A DNA stretch of 64,000 bases from the NCBI RefSeq assembly GCF_000805335.1, contig NZ_KN708638.1, positions 200,261 through 264,260 on the forward strand. The letters run 5' to 3'. The notes below the pieces were generated by a model, which saw only the letters and a program-made list of their open reading frames with translations, was not told where the DNA came from and did no database searches. A program made the translations under genes and the position numbers. The stretch comes from Streptomyces sp. CT34. GTDB lineage: Bacteria; Actinomycetota; Actinomycetes; Streptomycetales; Streptomycetaceae. Shown here one piece after another: positions 18,326 to 26,447 of the stretch (its first letter is position 1; each line of letters opens with the position of its first letter).

Positions 18326-19300
18326 GTGGAAGCGGAAACCACGGGCCACGAGGTGCTGTGTGCGGGCGAGAGCATGGTGCTGCTCGCAGCGCCGGCCGGC
18401 GTGCGGCTCGCGCAGGCGCGCGGGGTCGAACTCCGGGTCGCCGGGGCCGAGTCGACGGTCGCCCGGTACCTGGCCGACCTCGGGCACGCGGCCGCCTGGG
18501 CGAGCCGGGTCGGCGACGATCCGCTCGGCGAGCGGGTGGTGGCCGACATCGCCGCCTCCGGAGTGGACGTGCGGTACGTCGAGCGGGATCCGGACGCACC
18601 CACCAGCGTCTACTTCAAGGACCCGGCGCCGGACGGCACCCGCGTGTACTACTACCGCTCCGGCTCCGCCGCCGCGCGGATCGGGGCGGACTACGCCGAG
18701 CGCCTCGCGCCGACCGTCGCCCGGTCGCGCGTGCTGCATCTGAGCGGGGTCACCCCAGCGCTCTCCGCGGACTGCGCCGACGCCTCCCGGGCGCTGTTCG
18801 CGCACGCCCGCGCGGCGGGGACGTTGAGCTCCTTCGACGTCAACCACCGCCCCGCGCTGTGGAGTCCGGGCGCGGCCGCGGGGCCGCTGCTGGAGCTGGC
18901 GCGCGCCGCCGACCTGGTCTTCGTCGGCCTGGACGAGGCCCAGCGGGTGTGGGGGGACGGACTCCGCTCGGCGGCGGACGTGCGCGCCCTGATCGGCCCC
19001 CGCGAGGCGCTGGTGGTGAAGAACGCCGAGGTCGGCGCGACCCTCTTCGAGGGGGAAGGGCCCGGGGTGTTCGTCCCCGCCCCGCCGGTCGAGGTGGTCG
19101 AACCGGTGGGCGCGGGCGACGCCTTCGCCGCCGGGGTGCTGGCCGCCCGGCTGCGCGGACTGCCCGTCGGGGAGCAGCTCGCTCTCGGCCACCGGGTGGC
19201 CGGCCTGGCGCTGCGTTCCGTCGAGGACCACGCGGACGCAACTGTGCTGCGGGCCGGACTCGACGAGCACGACCGACTCGAAGGGAGGGCCACCCGATGA
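18326..19300 (+). CDS. PfkB-family sugar kinase, 2-keto-3-deoxy-sugar-acid kinase type
   Basis: 324 residues from the GTG at 18326, six bases after the transporter stop. PfkB fold: LCAGESMVLL, RVAGAESTVARYLADLGH (substrate-site region), RVGDDPLG, and the ATP/catalytic motif VEPVGAGDAFAAG (Asp about residue 266). In place of a classical DgoK-type kinase it would phosphorylate 2-dehydro-3-deoxy-D-galactonate, the product of the dehydratase encoded downstream, before aldol cleavage. Ends with ATGA overlapping the regulator gene. Gluconate-type substrates cannot be excluded from sequence alone. Confidence 0.85.
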   Translation: MEAETTGHEVLCAGESMVLLAAPAGVRLAQARGVELRVAGAESTVARYLADLGHAAAWASRVGDDPLGERVVADIAASGVDVRYVERDPDAPTSVYFKDPAPDGTRVYYYRSGSAAARIGADYAERLAPTVARSRVLHLSGVTPALSADCADASRALFAHARAAGTLSSFDVNHRPALWSPGAAAGPLLELARAADLVFVGLDEAQRVWGDGLRSAADVRALIGPREALVVKNAEVGATLFEGEGPGVFVPAPPVEVVEPVGAGDAFAAGVLAARLRGLPVGEQLALGHRVAGLALRSVEDHADATVLRAGLDEHDRLEGRATR

Positions 19301-20037
19301 GCCAGTCCGTCGAACGCGCCATCCGCATACTCGAACTGCTCAGCGAGGGCCCGCAGCATCCGGCCGCCGTCGCCGAGCAGTTCGGCGTGCACCGGACCAC
19401 CGCGCTCCGCCTCCTCCAGGACCTGTGCGACGGCGGCCTCGCCCGCCGCCGCGAGGACGGCACCTTCGCAGTCGGCTACCGCCTCGCCGGCCTCGCCCAG
19501 GCGGCCCTGGAGCAGTTCGACCTGCGGGCGATCGCACACCCCTTCCTGGTCGACCTCGGCCGTCAGCTCCAACTCACCGTGCACATCGCCACCCTGGAGA
19601 ACGGCCGGGTGATCTACGCGGACAAGGTCGAGCCGCAGACCGGGGTCCGGCTGTACTCGCAGATCGGCAAGCCGGTGCTGCTGCATACCTCGGGCGTCGG
19701 CAAGGCGATCCTCGCGTACCTCAGGAACGAGGAGCGCGAGCTGATGCTGGACGGCTATCGCTACCAGCGGTTCACCGACAGCACCGTGACCTCCGCCGCC
19801 TTCCGCGCCCAGCTGGAGGAGGTGCGGGCGCGCGGCTGGGCCGAGGACGACGGGGAGTACGAGCACTTCATCAACTGCGTGGCCGTCCCGGTGCGGGACG
19901 GCACCGGACGCGTCCGCAGCGCCCTCTCCGTCACCGCGCTCAAGGCGCAGACCGACCTCGCCGGGCTGCACGGCAGACTCCCGGTGATCCGCAAGACCGC
20001 GCAGGCGGTGTCCCGAGCCCTGGGATGGACGCAATGA
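19297..20037 (+). CDS. IclR-family regulator of the galactonate operon
   Basis: 246 residues. N-terminal winged helix (VERAIRILELLSEG, AVAEQFGVHRTTALRLLQ) and IclR effector domain (YRLAGLAQAALEQFDLR, YADKVEPQTGVRLYSQIGK, HTSGVGKAILAYL, EHFINCVAVPVRDGTG). It overlaps the kinase gene by ATGA and is overlapped by the aldolase gene, so it is made with the pathway enzymes and should respond to a pathway intermediate. Full length and intact, unlike the IclR scrap near 16.6 kb. Confidence 0.9.
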   Translation: MSQSVERAIRILELLSEGPQHPAAVAEQFGVHRTTALRLLQDLCDGGLARRREDGTFAVGYRLAGLAQAALEQFDLRAIAHPFLVDLGRQLQLTVHIATLENGRVIYADKVEPQTGVRLYSQIGKPVLLHTSGVGKAILAYLRNEERELMLDGYRYQRFTDSTVTSAAFRAQLEEVRARGWAEDDGEYEHFINCVAVPVRDGTGRVRSALSVTALKAQTDLAGLHGRLPVIRKTAQAVSRALGWTQ

Positions 20038-20681
20038 CCATATGCGACAACTTCTTTGACGGTGCGTTCGAGAACCTTCCGCTGATGGCGATCCTGCGCG
20101 GCTTCGACCGCGAGCGCACGGTCGAGGTCAGCCGCCGCGCCTGGGACGTCGGCATCCGACTGGTGGAGGTGCCGGTGCAGAACGACGCCGCCGTCGAGGC
20201 GCTGGCCGCCGCCGCGGCGGCCGGGGCCGAGCGCGGCGAGGTGGTCGGCGCCGGAACGGTGACCACCGTCGAGCGGGTGGAGCGGGCCGCCGCGGCCGGC
20301 GCCCGGTTCACCGTCGCGCCCGGCTTCTGCCCGGAAGTCGCCGAGGCCTCACTGGCCGCCGGGCTGCCGCACCTGCCCGGGGTGGCCTCCGCCTCCGAGG
20401 TCCAGCGGGCCGAGGCGCTCGGCCTCACCTGGCTCAAGGCCTTCCCGGCCGCCGAGTTGGGCTCCTCCTGGATCCGGGCGATGCTCGGGCCGTTCCCCGG
20501 GGCGCGGTTCGTGGCCACCGGCGGGATGAACCTCGCCAACACCCGGGAGTTCCTGGCGGCGGGCGCCGCCGCGGTCTCCCTCGGCTCGGCGCTCTCCGAC
20601 GCCGTTCAGTTCGCCCGACTCCCCCAGCTGATCGCCGACCTCAACCCCACCTCCATCCAAGGAAAGCAGGCAGACCGATGA
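20034..20681 (+). CDS. dgoA: 2-dehydro-3-deoxy-6-phosphogalactonate (KDPGal/KDPG) aldolase
   Basis: Class I aldolase of 215 residues that splits the phosphorylated keto-deoxy sugar acid into pyruvate and glyceraldehyde 3-phosphate. Motifs: LMAILRGF, VRLVEVPVQN-type Glu strand (IRLVEVPVQND), VVGAGTVTTVE, FTVAPGFCPEV and TWLKAFPAAELG with the Schiff-base Lys. ATG at 20034 overlaps the regulator stop; an in-frame ATG at 20025 is an alternative. The operon context (DgoD next) favours galactonate over gluconate. Confidence 0.88.
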   Translation: MTICDNFFDGAFENLPLMAILRGFDRERTVEVSRRAWDVGIRLVEVPVQNDAAVEALAAAAAAGAERGEVVGAGTVTTVERVERAAAAGARFTVAPGFCPEVAEASLAAGLPHLPGVASASEVQRAEALGLTWLKAFPAAELGSSWIRAMLGPFPGARFVATGGMNLANTREFLAAGAAAVSLGSALSDAVQFARLPQLIADLNPTSIQGKQADR

Positions 20682-21829
20682 AGATCACGGCACTGGAGAC
20701 CTTCTCGGTCGCACCCCGCTGGCTGTTCCTGGCGGTCCGCACCGACGAGGGGGTCACCGGCTGGGGCGAGCCGGTGGTCGAGGGCCGCTCGGCCACCGTC
20801 GCCGCCGCCGTCGAGGAGCTCTCCGACTACCTCGTCGGCCAGGACCCGTTCCGGATCGAGGACCACTGGCAGGTGCTCACCAAGGGCGGCTTCTACCGCG
20901 GCGGCCCGATCCTCTCCAGCGCGGTCGCCGGCATCGACCAGGCGCTGTGGGACATCAAGGGCAAGGCCCTCGGCGTCCCCGTGCACGAGCTGCTCGGTGG
21001 GCCGGTTCGGGACCGGATGCGCACCTACTCCTGGATCGCCGGCGACGAGCCGAACCGCGTCGCCGAACACGCCCGGGAGCGGATGGAGCAGGGCTTCGAC
21101 GCGGTCAAGATGAACATCGGCGGACGGTTCCGCGCGCTGGAGTCCAAGGCCGAACTCGACCGCCTGGTCGACCGGGTGGCCGCGGTCCGGGGGACGATCG
21201 GGGACGAGGCGGACATCGCGATCGACTTCCACGGCCGGGTCTCACCGGCGCTGGCCCGCGAGGCCTGCCGACTGCTCGAACCCCTCCACCTGCTCTTTGT
21301 CGAGGAGCCCGTGGTCCCCGAGCTGACCGCCGACTTCCGCCGGATCTGCGACTCCACCACCGTCCCGATCGCCACCGGGGAGCGGCTCTACTCACGCTGG
21401 GACTACCGCGAGCTGCTCGGCTCCGGGATCGCCGTGGCCCAGCCGGACCTCTCGCACGCCGGCGGCATCTCCGAGGTGCGCCGGATCGCGGCGATGGCCG
21501 AGGCTTACGGGGTGGCGCTGGCGCCGCACTGCCCGCTCGGCCCGATCGCCTTCGCGGCCTCGCTGCAGATCGACTTCGCCACCCCCAACGCGCTGATCCA
21601 GGAGACCAGCCTGGGCATCCACTACAACACCGAGGGCGGCTCCGACCTGCTGGACTATCTCGTCGATCCGAGCGTCTTCGACTTCGCGGACAGCCACGTC
21701 GCCCGGCCGACCGGGCCCGGCCTCGGCATCAACGTCGACGAGGGGGCAGTGCGCCGGGCCGCGGCGCTCGGCCAGCGCTGGCGCAACCCGATCTGGCGCA
21801 ACGCGGACGGCTCGTTCACCGAGTGGTGA
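20678..21829 (+). CDS. dgoD: D-galactonate dehydratase
   Basis: Enolase-superfamily dehydratase, 383 residues, converting D-galactonate to 2-dehydro-3-deoxy-D-galactonate. The order and spacing fit DgoD: VRTDEGVTGWGEPVVEG, FYRGGPILSSAVAGIDQALW, FDAVKMNIGG (Lys), IAIDFHGRVS (metal Asp and catalytic His), LFVEEPV and GERLYSR (metal Glu residues), DLSHAGGISE, and a C-terminal HCPLGPIAFAASLQ with the second His. Starts by ATGA overlap with the aldolase gene and ends the operon. Confidence 0.94.
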   Translation: MKITALETFSVAPRWLFLAVRTDEGVTGWGEPVVEGRSATVAAAVEELSDYLVGQDPFRIEDHWQVLTKGGFYRGGPILSSAVAGIDQALWDIKGKALGVPVHELLGGPVRDRMRTYSWIAGDEPNRVAEHARERMEQGFDAVKMNIGGRFRALESKAELDRLVDRVAAVRGTIGDEADIAIDFHGRVSPALAREACRLLEPLHLLFVEEPVVPELTADFRRICDSTTVPIATGERLYSRWDYRELLGSGIAVAQPDLSHAGGISEVRRIAAMAEAYGVALAPHCPLGPIAFAASLQIDFATPNALIQETSLGIHYNTEGGSDLLDYLVDPSVFDFADSHVARPTGPGLGINVDEGAVRRAAALGQRWRNPIWRNADGSFTEW

Positions 21830-21849
21830 GTCCTCGGGCAGCGGGACAT

Positions 21850-22070
21850 GAAGCTCTCCCAGGGCGTCCAGCGGGCGCTGCAAGCGATCGTCCAGCAGTT
21901 CTTGTGCGGCAGGTCCACCAGCAGCCCAGTACCAACTGTCGTGCCCGGCGTCGGGGCTCGACCCCTGCGAAGCGGCCCTCGATCCGGCTCAGCAAGTCCT
22001 CGAACACCGCCTGCCAACGGGCAGGCACTACGCTGCAACCCGCGGCCATTGCTTCATCGTCAGTCCACAC
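21850..22070 (-). mobile_element. IS701-family transposase N-terminal remnant
   Basis: The minus strand reads ARWQAVFEDLLSRIEGRFA and VEPRRRARQLVLG, then after a frame change LLVDLPHKNCWTIA, which together match the N-terminal region of IS701 transposases (a helical domain ending in the RKNGWTIAE-like motif). The DDE domain is absent. The rest of the 400-bp interval between the dehydratase and the next gene contains nothing else I recognise. Confidence 0.6.
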
Positions 22071-22232
22071 ACCTCACGATGATCAACGGTGGCCGCAGCA
22101 GTCATCGCACCGGCTCTCACCAACTTGATCACATTCTCTGTGCGAACCGGAGGTCTCTTCAATGTTGCTGGCAACCGGCAATCCACTGGAGATCCCCTGA
22201 ACGCGGCGCCGGCGGCATGTGATCATGCCGAC

Positions 22233-22811
22233 ATGACATCTGGCCGCATCATCTTCCTCAACGGCACCTCCAGCTCAGGGAAGTCGAGCATCGCCCGGGA
22301 GCTTTTGGACATCCTGAACGACGGTGTCTTCTTCCACATGGCGGTCGACGGCTTCAATGCGATGCGCAGCAAGCGGGAGCTCGGGGCGGAGGAGCTCGAC
22401 GCCGCGCTGCGGCGGACCAGGATGGGCTTCCACCGCTCCATCGCAGCCATGGCCGAGGCGGGCAACGACATCGTGGTCGATCACGTGCTGAGCGAACCTT
22501 GGCGGCTGCTCGACTGCCTGACGGTGCTGCGGCCCGAGGACGTACTGTTCGTCGGCGTCCACTGCCCGCTTCGTGAACTGGCCCGACGCGAGCTGGCCCG
22601 GGGCGACCGCCCGCCGGGCCTCGCGGCGCACCAGTACGACCTGGTTCATGACCATGGCGACTACGACCTGGAGTGCGACACAGGCGCCGCAAGCCCACGC
22701 GAATGCGCGCAGCGGATCAAGGAGTTCCTCCCGCACCGCCCCAGCCCCACCGCCTTCACCCGCCTCCGCCGCCGCCACCTGACGGACGGCCAGGAACCGC
22801 TCACTGCGTGA
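22233..22811 (+). CDS. Chloramphenicol phosphotransferase-like P-loop kinase
   Basis: 192 residues. N-terminal P-loop IIFLNGTSSSGKSSIARELL (residues about 6-25), HMAVDGFNAMR, VVDHVLSEP with the catalytic-type Asp, and LFVGVHCPLRELARRELARGD: the pattern of chloramphenicol 3-O-phosphotransferase (CPT) and its relatives, which phosphorylate small hydroxylated molecules using ATP. The substrate here need not be chloramphenicol; most genomic relatives are uncharacterised. Single gene between an IS remnant and the membrane protein gene. ATG at 22233; an upstream extension is possible but lacks family similarity. Confidence 0.82.
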   Translation: MTSGRIIFLNGTSSSGKSSIARELLDILNDGVFFHMAVDGFNAMRSKRELGAEELDAALRRTRMGFHRSIAAMAEAGNDIVVDHVLSEPWRLLDCLTVLRPEDVLFVGVHCPLRELARRELARGDRPPGLAAHQYDLVHDHGDYDLECDTGAASPRECAQRIKEFLPHRPSPTAFTRLRRRHLTDGQEPLTA

Positions 22812-22980
22812 GCACGCCTACCCCCGGGCCGAGCTGCAGCTCCGCCATCTCATCTGGGGGTGCCCGGCGGGCTGCGGTGCCGGACGAAAGTGGCCGTATC
22901 AGGGTCCTGCCACGAAGAAGATCGGTCCCTTCCCACACCATGGAGGCAGTGCACGAACGGGGCAGCAAGAGTCAGCCGCG

Positions 22981-24042
22981 ATGACGGAATCGCGTGGAGA
23001 TGGCCTGTCACCTGGGTTCGTTGCACGGCACCAGGTGCCGTCAGGGAATTGCCCCGTACGCCGCGCCCGGGTGGCGGCTGTCATCCAGGTGAGGTCGGAT
23101 GGGGCGGTGTTCTTTCGCTTACGGCGTTGGTGGGAGGCGCTTCCGCCCGCCGCCGGTGCCGCGGGGATGGCCACCGGCATCCTCTCCGTGGGCCTCCACC
23201 TCGTCGGCCACGAGACGCTGTCCCGGATCACGCTGGCCCTCACCGGCGCACTGTGGCTGCTGCTCGCCGCCGACTCCGCCACCCGTCTGGCAAGCGACCA
23301 CGCCCTCTGGCGCGCCCAGGCGAACACCTCGTCCGCCTTGACCGGCGTCGCCGCCACCACCGTGCTGGGCGCCCGACTCTCTCTGCTGGGGTGGCAGACG
23401 ACGGCCGCCGCGCTGCTGGCGCTCGCCACCGCCCTGTGGCCCGGCCTGCTGCTCGCGGTCGTACGGCGCTGGAAGCGGCGCATGCCCGGAGCGGTATTCA
23501 TGGTGTGCGTGGCCACCCAGGGGCTGGCGGTGCTCGCCGCTGCCCTGGCCCTCAGCGGAGCCGGCGACTGGCTCGGCCGGGCCGGGCTGGTGCCGTTCTG
23601 TCTCGGACTGCTGCTGTACGTGCCGGCCCTGGCCCACTTCGACCTGCGGCAGGTGAACACCGGCGCGGGCGACCAGTGGATCGCCGGCGGCGCCCTGGCG
23701 ATCTCGGCCCTGGCCGCCTCCCAACTCACCGGCTCCCAGGCGTGGACGGGCACCGCGCACCAGGCTCTGCGCACCGCCGCCCTGGTCCTGCTCGCCCTCG
23801 ACCTGGCCTGGTACGCCTTACTCACCACCGCGGAAATCCGCAGACCGCGCCTGCACTATGACGTACGGCGCTGGTCCACCGTCTTCCCGCTCGGCATGAC
23901 CGCCGTAGCCGCCCACTCCGCAGGAACCACAGCAGCCATCCCCGCCCTGCACACCCTGGGCCGGATCCTGCTGTGGATCGCGGCGGCGGTCTGGCTGCTC
24001 ACACTCATCGGCCTGTTCACGGCGCCCGACCGCACCCATTGA
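22981..24042 (+). CDS. TDT/TehA-like membrane transporter
   Basis: An integral membrane protein of up to 353 residues with about ten helices. The first recognisable motif, AGMATGILSVGLHLVGH, matches the start of the tellurite-resistance/C4-dicarboxylate (TDT) family, which includes TehA and the SLAC1 anion channels; the rest is hydrophobic with short charged loops. Substrate unknown. The start is uncertain: the first ~40 codons from 22981 are not hydrophobic and do not look like the family, and in-frame GTG codons at 23071, 23089 and 23107 would start closer to the first helix. Confidence 0.72.
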   Translation: MTESRGDGLSPGFVARHQVPSGNCPVRRARVAAVIQVRSDGAVFFRLRRWWEALPPAAGAAGMATGILSVGLHLVGHETLSRITLALTGALWLLLAADSATRLASDHALWRAQANTSSALTGVAATTVLGARLSLLGWQTTAAALLALATALWPGLLLAVVRRWKRRMPGAVFMVCVATQGLAVLAAALALSGAGDWLGRAGLVPFCLGLLLYVPALAHFDLRQVNTGAGDQWIAGGALAISALAASQLTGSQAWTGTAHQALRTAALVLLALDLAWYALLTTAEIRRPRLHYDVRRWSTVFPLGMTAVAAHSAGTTAAIPALHTLGRILLWIAAAVWLLTLIGLFTAPDRTH

Positions 24043-24374
24043 CGGGCCCTGCGTTCGCTCTGGGCCGTTCGTCAGGGAGTAGTCGGTGAGGTGTTGTGGG
24101 TGTCTCGCCAGGTGCCGGCGCAGTTCACGCACCTGGGGGTCGCGTGTCAGTTGGACGGCCGGCCGTCCAGGGCAGCCGCGGCGGGACTTTCCGGGTCCAC
24201 TACGTCACCGGCCAACCGGCCCGGCAGGGCGCCGGCATCGTCGTGTGACGCCCGGCCGCCCGGCGCTGCCCCCGATCTGCGTAATGCGCGCCGGGCGGCG
24301 GTCGGCCAGGCAGGGTGCCGTGGAGCGGGCACCGCGGGTGCCCCCGTGGACCACAGCACCGAGGAGGGCCGGCA
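24043..24374. other. Intergenic region upstream of the cytochrome b gene
   Basis: 332 bp. The minus strand has a short open stretch (LRRHLARHPQHLTDYSL) that may be the edge of a lost gene, but I cannot name it. GAGGAGGGCC at 24361-24370 is the ribosome site of the next gene. Confidence 0.5.
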
Positions 24375-26018
24375 ATGCTGTTCCGGAGCGCAACGGAGAG
24401 GACGGTGGCGAAGGCCCGTCAGGCCGGCCGCTCCGCCTACGCCGCGGTCGACGGCCGCCTACCGGCCTCGGAAGGGGCGCGGGCGCTGATGCGCAAGGCG
24501 TTCCCGGACCACTGGTCCTTCCTCCTCGGCGAGATCGCGCTCTACAGCCTGCTGGTCCTGGTGCTGACCGGCGTCTACCTGACGATGTTCTTCGAGCCGA
24601 GCCTGGCCCACCGCACCTACCACGGTGCGTACGGCCCGCTGCGGGGGCTGTCGATGTCGGGCGCCTACGCCTCGACGCTGCGCATCAGCTTCGAGGTCCG
24701 CGGTGGCCTGTTGATCCGTCAGGTCCACCACTGGGCGGCACTGGTCTTCGTCGCCGCGCTCGGGGTGCACCTGCTGCGTGTCTTCTTCACCGGCGCGTTC
24801 CGCAGGCCGCGGGAGGGCAACTGGACGGTCGGCGTGACGCTGTTCATGCTGGCCCTCCTGGAGGGCTTCGCCGGCTACTCGCTCCCCGACGACCTGCTGT
24901 CGGGCACCGGCCTCCGGACGGCCAACACCATCGTGCTGTCCCTCCCCCTGGTGGGAACGTACCTGAGCTACTTCATCTGGGGCGGCACGTTCCCCGGCCA
25001 CATCCTGCTGTCCCGGCTCTACACCGTGCACGTGCTGCTCGTCCCCGGGCTGCTGATCGCGCTGATCGGCCTGCACCTGATGCTGGTGGTGTACCTGAAG
25101 CACACCCAGTGGCCGGCCCGCGGGCGCACCAACCGCAACGCCGTGGGGCAGCCGATGTTCCCCCAGTTCACCGCCAAGTCCTCGGGCCTGTTCTTCATGG
25201 TCTTCGGGGTGGTGACCCTCCTCGGCGGACTGGCCCAGATCAATCCCGTCTGGGCCTACGGCCCCTACCTCACCGACCAGGTCTCCACGAACGCCCAACC
25301 CGACTGGTACGTGGGCTTCCTCGAAGGGGCGCTGCGGCTCATGCCGGCCTGGGAGACCAACGTGGCGGGCCACACGTTCATGTGGAACGTCCTGATCCCG
25401 GCCGTCATCCTGCCCGGTGTCCTCTTCCTGCTGCTGTACGCCTACCCGTTCTTCGAGCGCTGGGTGACCGGCGACCTGACGGAGCATCACCTGTGTGACC
25501 GCCCGCGCAACGTCCCCACCCGCACGGCGCTGGGCGTGGCCGCCGTCGTCTGGTACGCGGTGCTGCTGGCGGCCGGCGGCAACGACGTGCTCGCCGGCCT
25601 CTTCCGGGTCTCGGTGGAGAGCCTGACCTGGATCTTTCGGGTGCTGTTCGTCGTCGGCCCGGTCCTCGCCTTCCTCCTCACCAAGCGCCTCTGCCTGGCG
25701 CTGCAGGACCGCGAGCGCCAACTGCTGGTGGAGGGCCGCGAGACGGGCCATGTGGTGCAGAGCGTGTACGGCGGAATGCGGGAGACCCAGGAGCCGGTGC
25801 CGCCCACCGAGCGCTACCGCATCCTGGCCAGGCAGATTCCCCAGCCACTGCCGCACCCCGGGGACCGGGCGCCCCGCCTGGACCGGCTGCGCGCCGCGCT
25901 GAGCGCCTGGTACTTCCGCGACCGGGTGGAACTGCCCGCCACCGCCGAGGAGCGACGGCGGATCGCCGAGACGACGGCGGGCCCGGCGATCGGCGCCAGC
26001 GAGGAGCACAAAGGCTAG
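24375..26018 (+). CDS. qcrB: Cytochrome bc complex cytochrome b subunit, extra copy
   Basis: 547 residues, ATG at 24375 after GAGGAGGGCC. Actinobacterial QcrB-type cytochrome b: DHWSFLLGEIALYSLLVLVLTG, IRQVHHWAALVFVAALGVHLLR (haem His residues), YSLPDDLLSG (Qo region), YTVHVLLVPGLLIALIGLHL (haem His residues), WYVGFLEGALRLMPAWE, and the long cytoplasmic C-terminal extension typical of the group. It takes electrons from menaquinol in the bc1-aa3 supercomplex. There are no qcrA or qcrC genes beside it, so it is a second copy that must use partners encoded elsewhere. Convergent with the ctaD-ctaF pair. Confidence 0.92.
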   Translation: MLFRSATERTVAKARQAGRSAYAAVDGRLPASEGARALMRKAFPDHWSFLLGEIALYSLLVLVLTGVYLTMFFEPSLAHRTYHGAYGPLRGLSMSGAYASTLRISFEVRGGLLIRQVHHWAALVFVAALGVHLLRVFFTGAFRRPREGNWTVGVTLFMLALLEGFAGYSLPDDLLSGTGLRTANTIVLSLPLVGTYLSYFIWGGTFPGHILLSRLYTVHVLLVPGLLIALIGLHLMLVVYLKHTQWPARGRTNRNAVGQPMFPQFTAKSSGLFFMVFGVVTLLGGLAQINPVWAYGPYLTDQVSTNAQPDWYVGFLEGALRLMPAWETNVAGHTFMWNVLIPAVILPGVLFLLLYAYPFFERWVTGDLTEHHLCDRPRNVPTRTALGVAAVVWYAVLLAAGGNDVLAGLFRVSVESLTWIFRVLFVVGPVLAFLLTKRLCLALQDRERQLLVEGRETGHVVQSVYGGMRETQEPVPPTERYRILARQIPQPLPHPGDRAPRLDRLRAALSAWYFRDRVELPATAEERRRIAETTAGPAIGASEEHKG

Positions 26019-26057
26019 CGACCACGGGTGCCCGCGGCCCGCGCCGGGGGGCGCGGC

Positions 26058-26447
26058 TCAGTGGTCGCGCTGCGCGAACTGGAACACCATCCCGAAGAGC
26101 GAACCGCCGGTGACGCCCACGCCGATCAGGAAGACCCACAGTCCGTAGACCAACCCGAGGGCCAGCAGGGAGACGCCGAGGGCCACCGCCGCGGGGTATC
26201 CGCTCTCCGGCGGGAAGAAGTCGACCTCCCCGGTGCGCTCCTGGATCTCCGAGCCGTCGCGGTCCTCCGGCCGCCCTCCCTTGCGGCGGTAGTTCATGGC
26301 GCAGAAGAAGGAGATGACCGACGCCATGCCGAAGGAGACGGCGAGCGCGGCGCCGCCGGCGGGCTCCCGGGCCAGCCAGATGTAGATCGCGTCGGTGATG
26401 AGGAAGAAGGCGGCCACGCCCGCGAAGAGAAGTGCCTCCGGTTTCAT
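26058..26447 (-). CDS. ctaF: Cytochrome c oxidase subunit 4, actinobacterial CtaF type
   Basis: 129 residues: [21 protein letters not shown] with paired N-terminal membrane helices, a charged loop ending [12 protein letters not shown], and two C-terminal helices ([20 protein letters not shown]). This is the actinobacterium-specific small subunit of the aa3 oxidase. Its ATG overlaps the ctaD stop (ATGA), and the same order ctaD-ctaF is seen here without ctaC or ctaE. Confidence 0.9.
   Translation of the reverse strand: MKPEALLFAGVAAFFLITDAIYIWLAREPAGGAALAVSFGMASVISFFCAMNYRRKGGRPEDRDGSEIQERTGEVDFFPPESGYPAAVALGVSLLALGLVYGLWVFLIGVGVTGGSLFGMVFQFAQRDH

Noticed and set aside
16488..18599. Very long minus-strand open frame (about 700 codons) opposite the transporter and kinase genes
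   Set aside because: It runs antisense to clear MFS and PfkB coding sequence, is rich in Arg/Gly/Gln/His typical of antisense frames in GC-rich DNA, and has no family motif. Its last ~40 codons (EPGGLRLFQLFEAVPAAEVE) look more protein-like but have no start or assignable family.
24459..26009. Minus-strand frame of about 515 codons opposite the cytochrome b gene
   Set aside because: Antisense to a well-conserved membrane protein; composition (Gln, His, Arg, Glu rich) is the mirror of hydrophobic codons.
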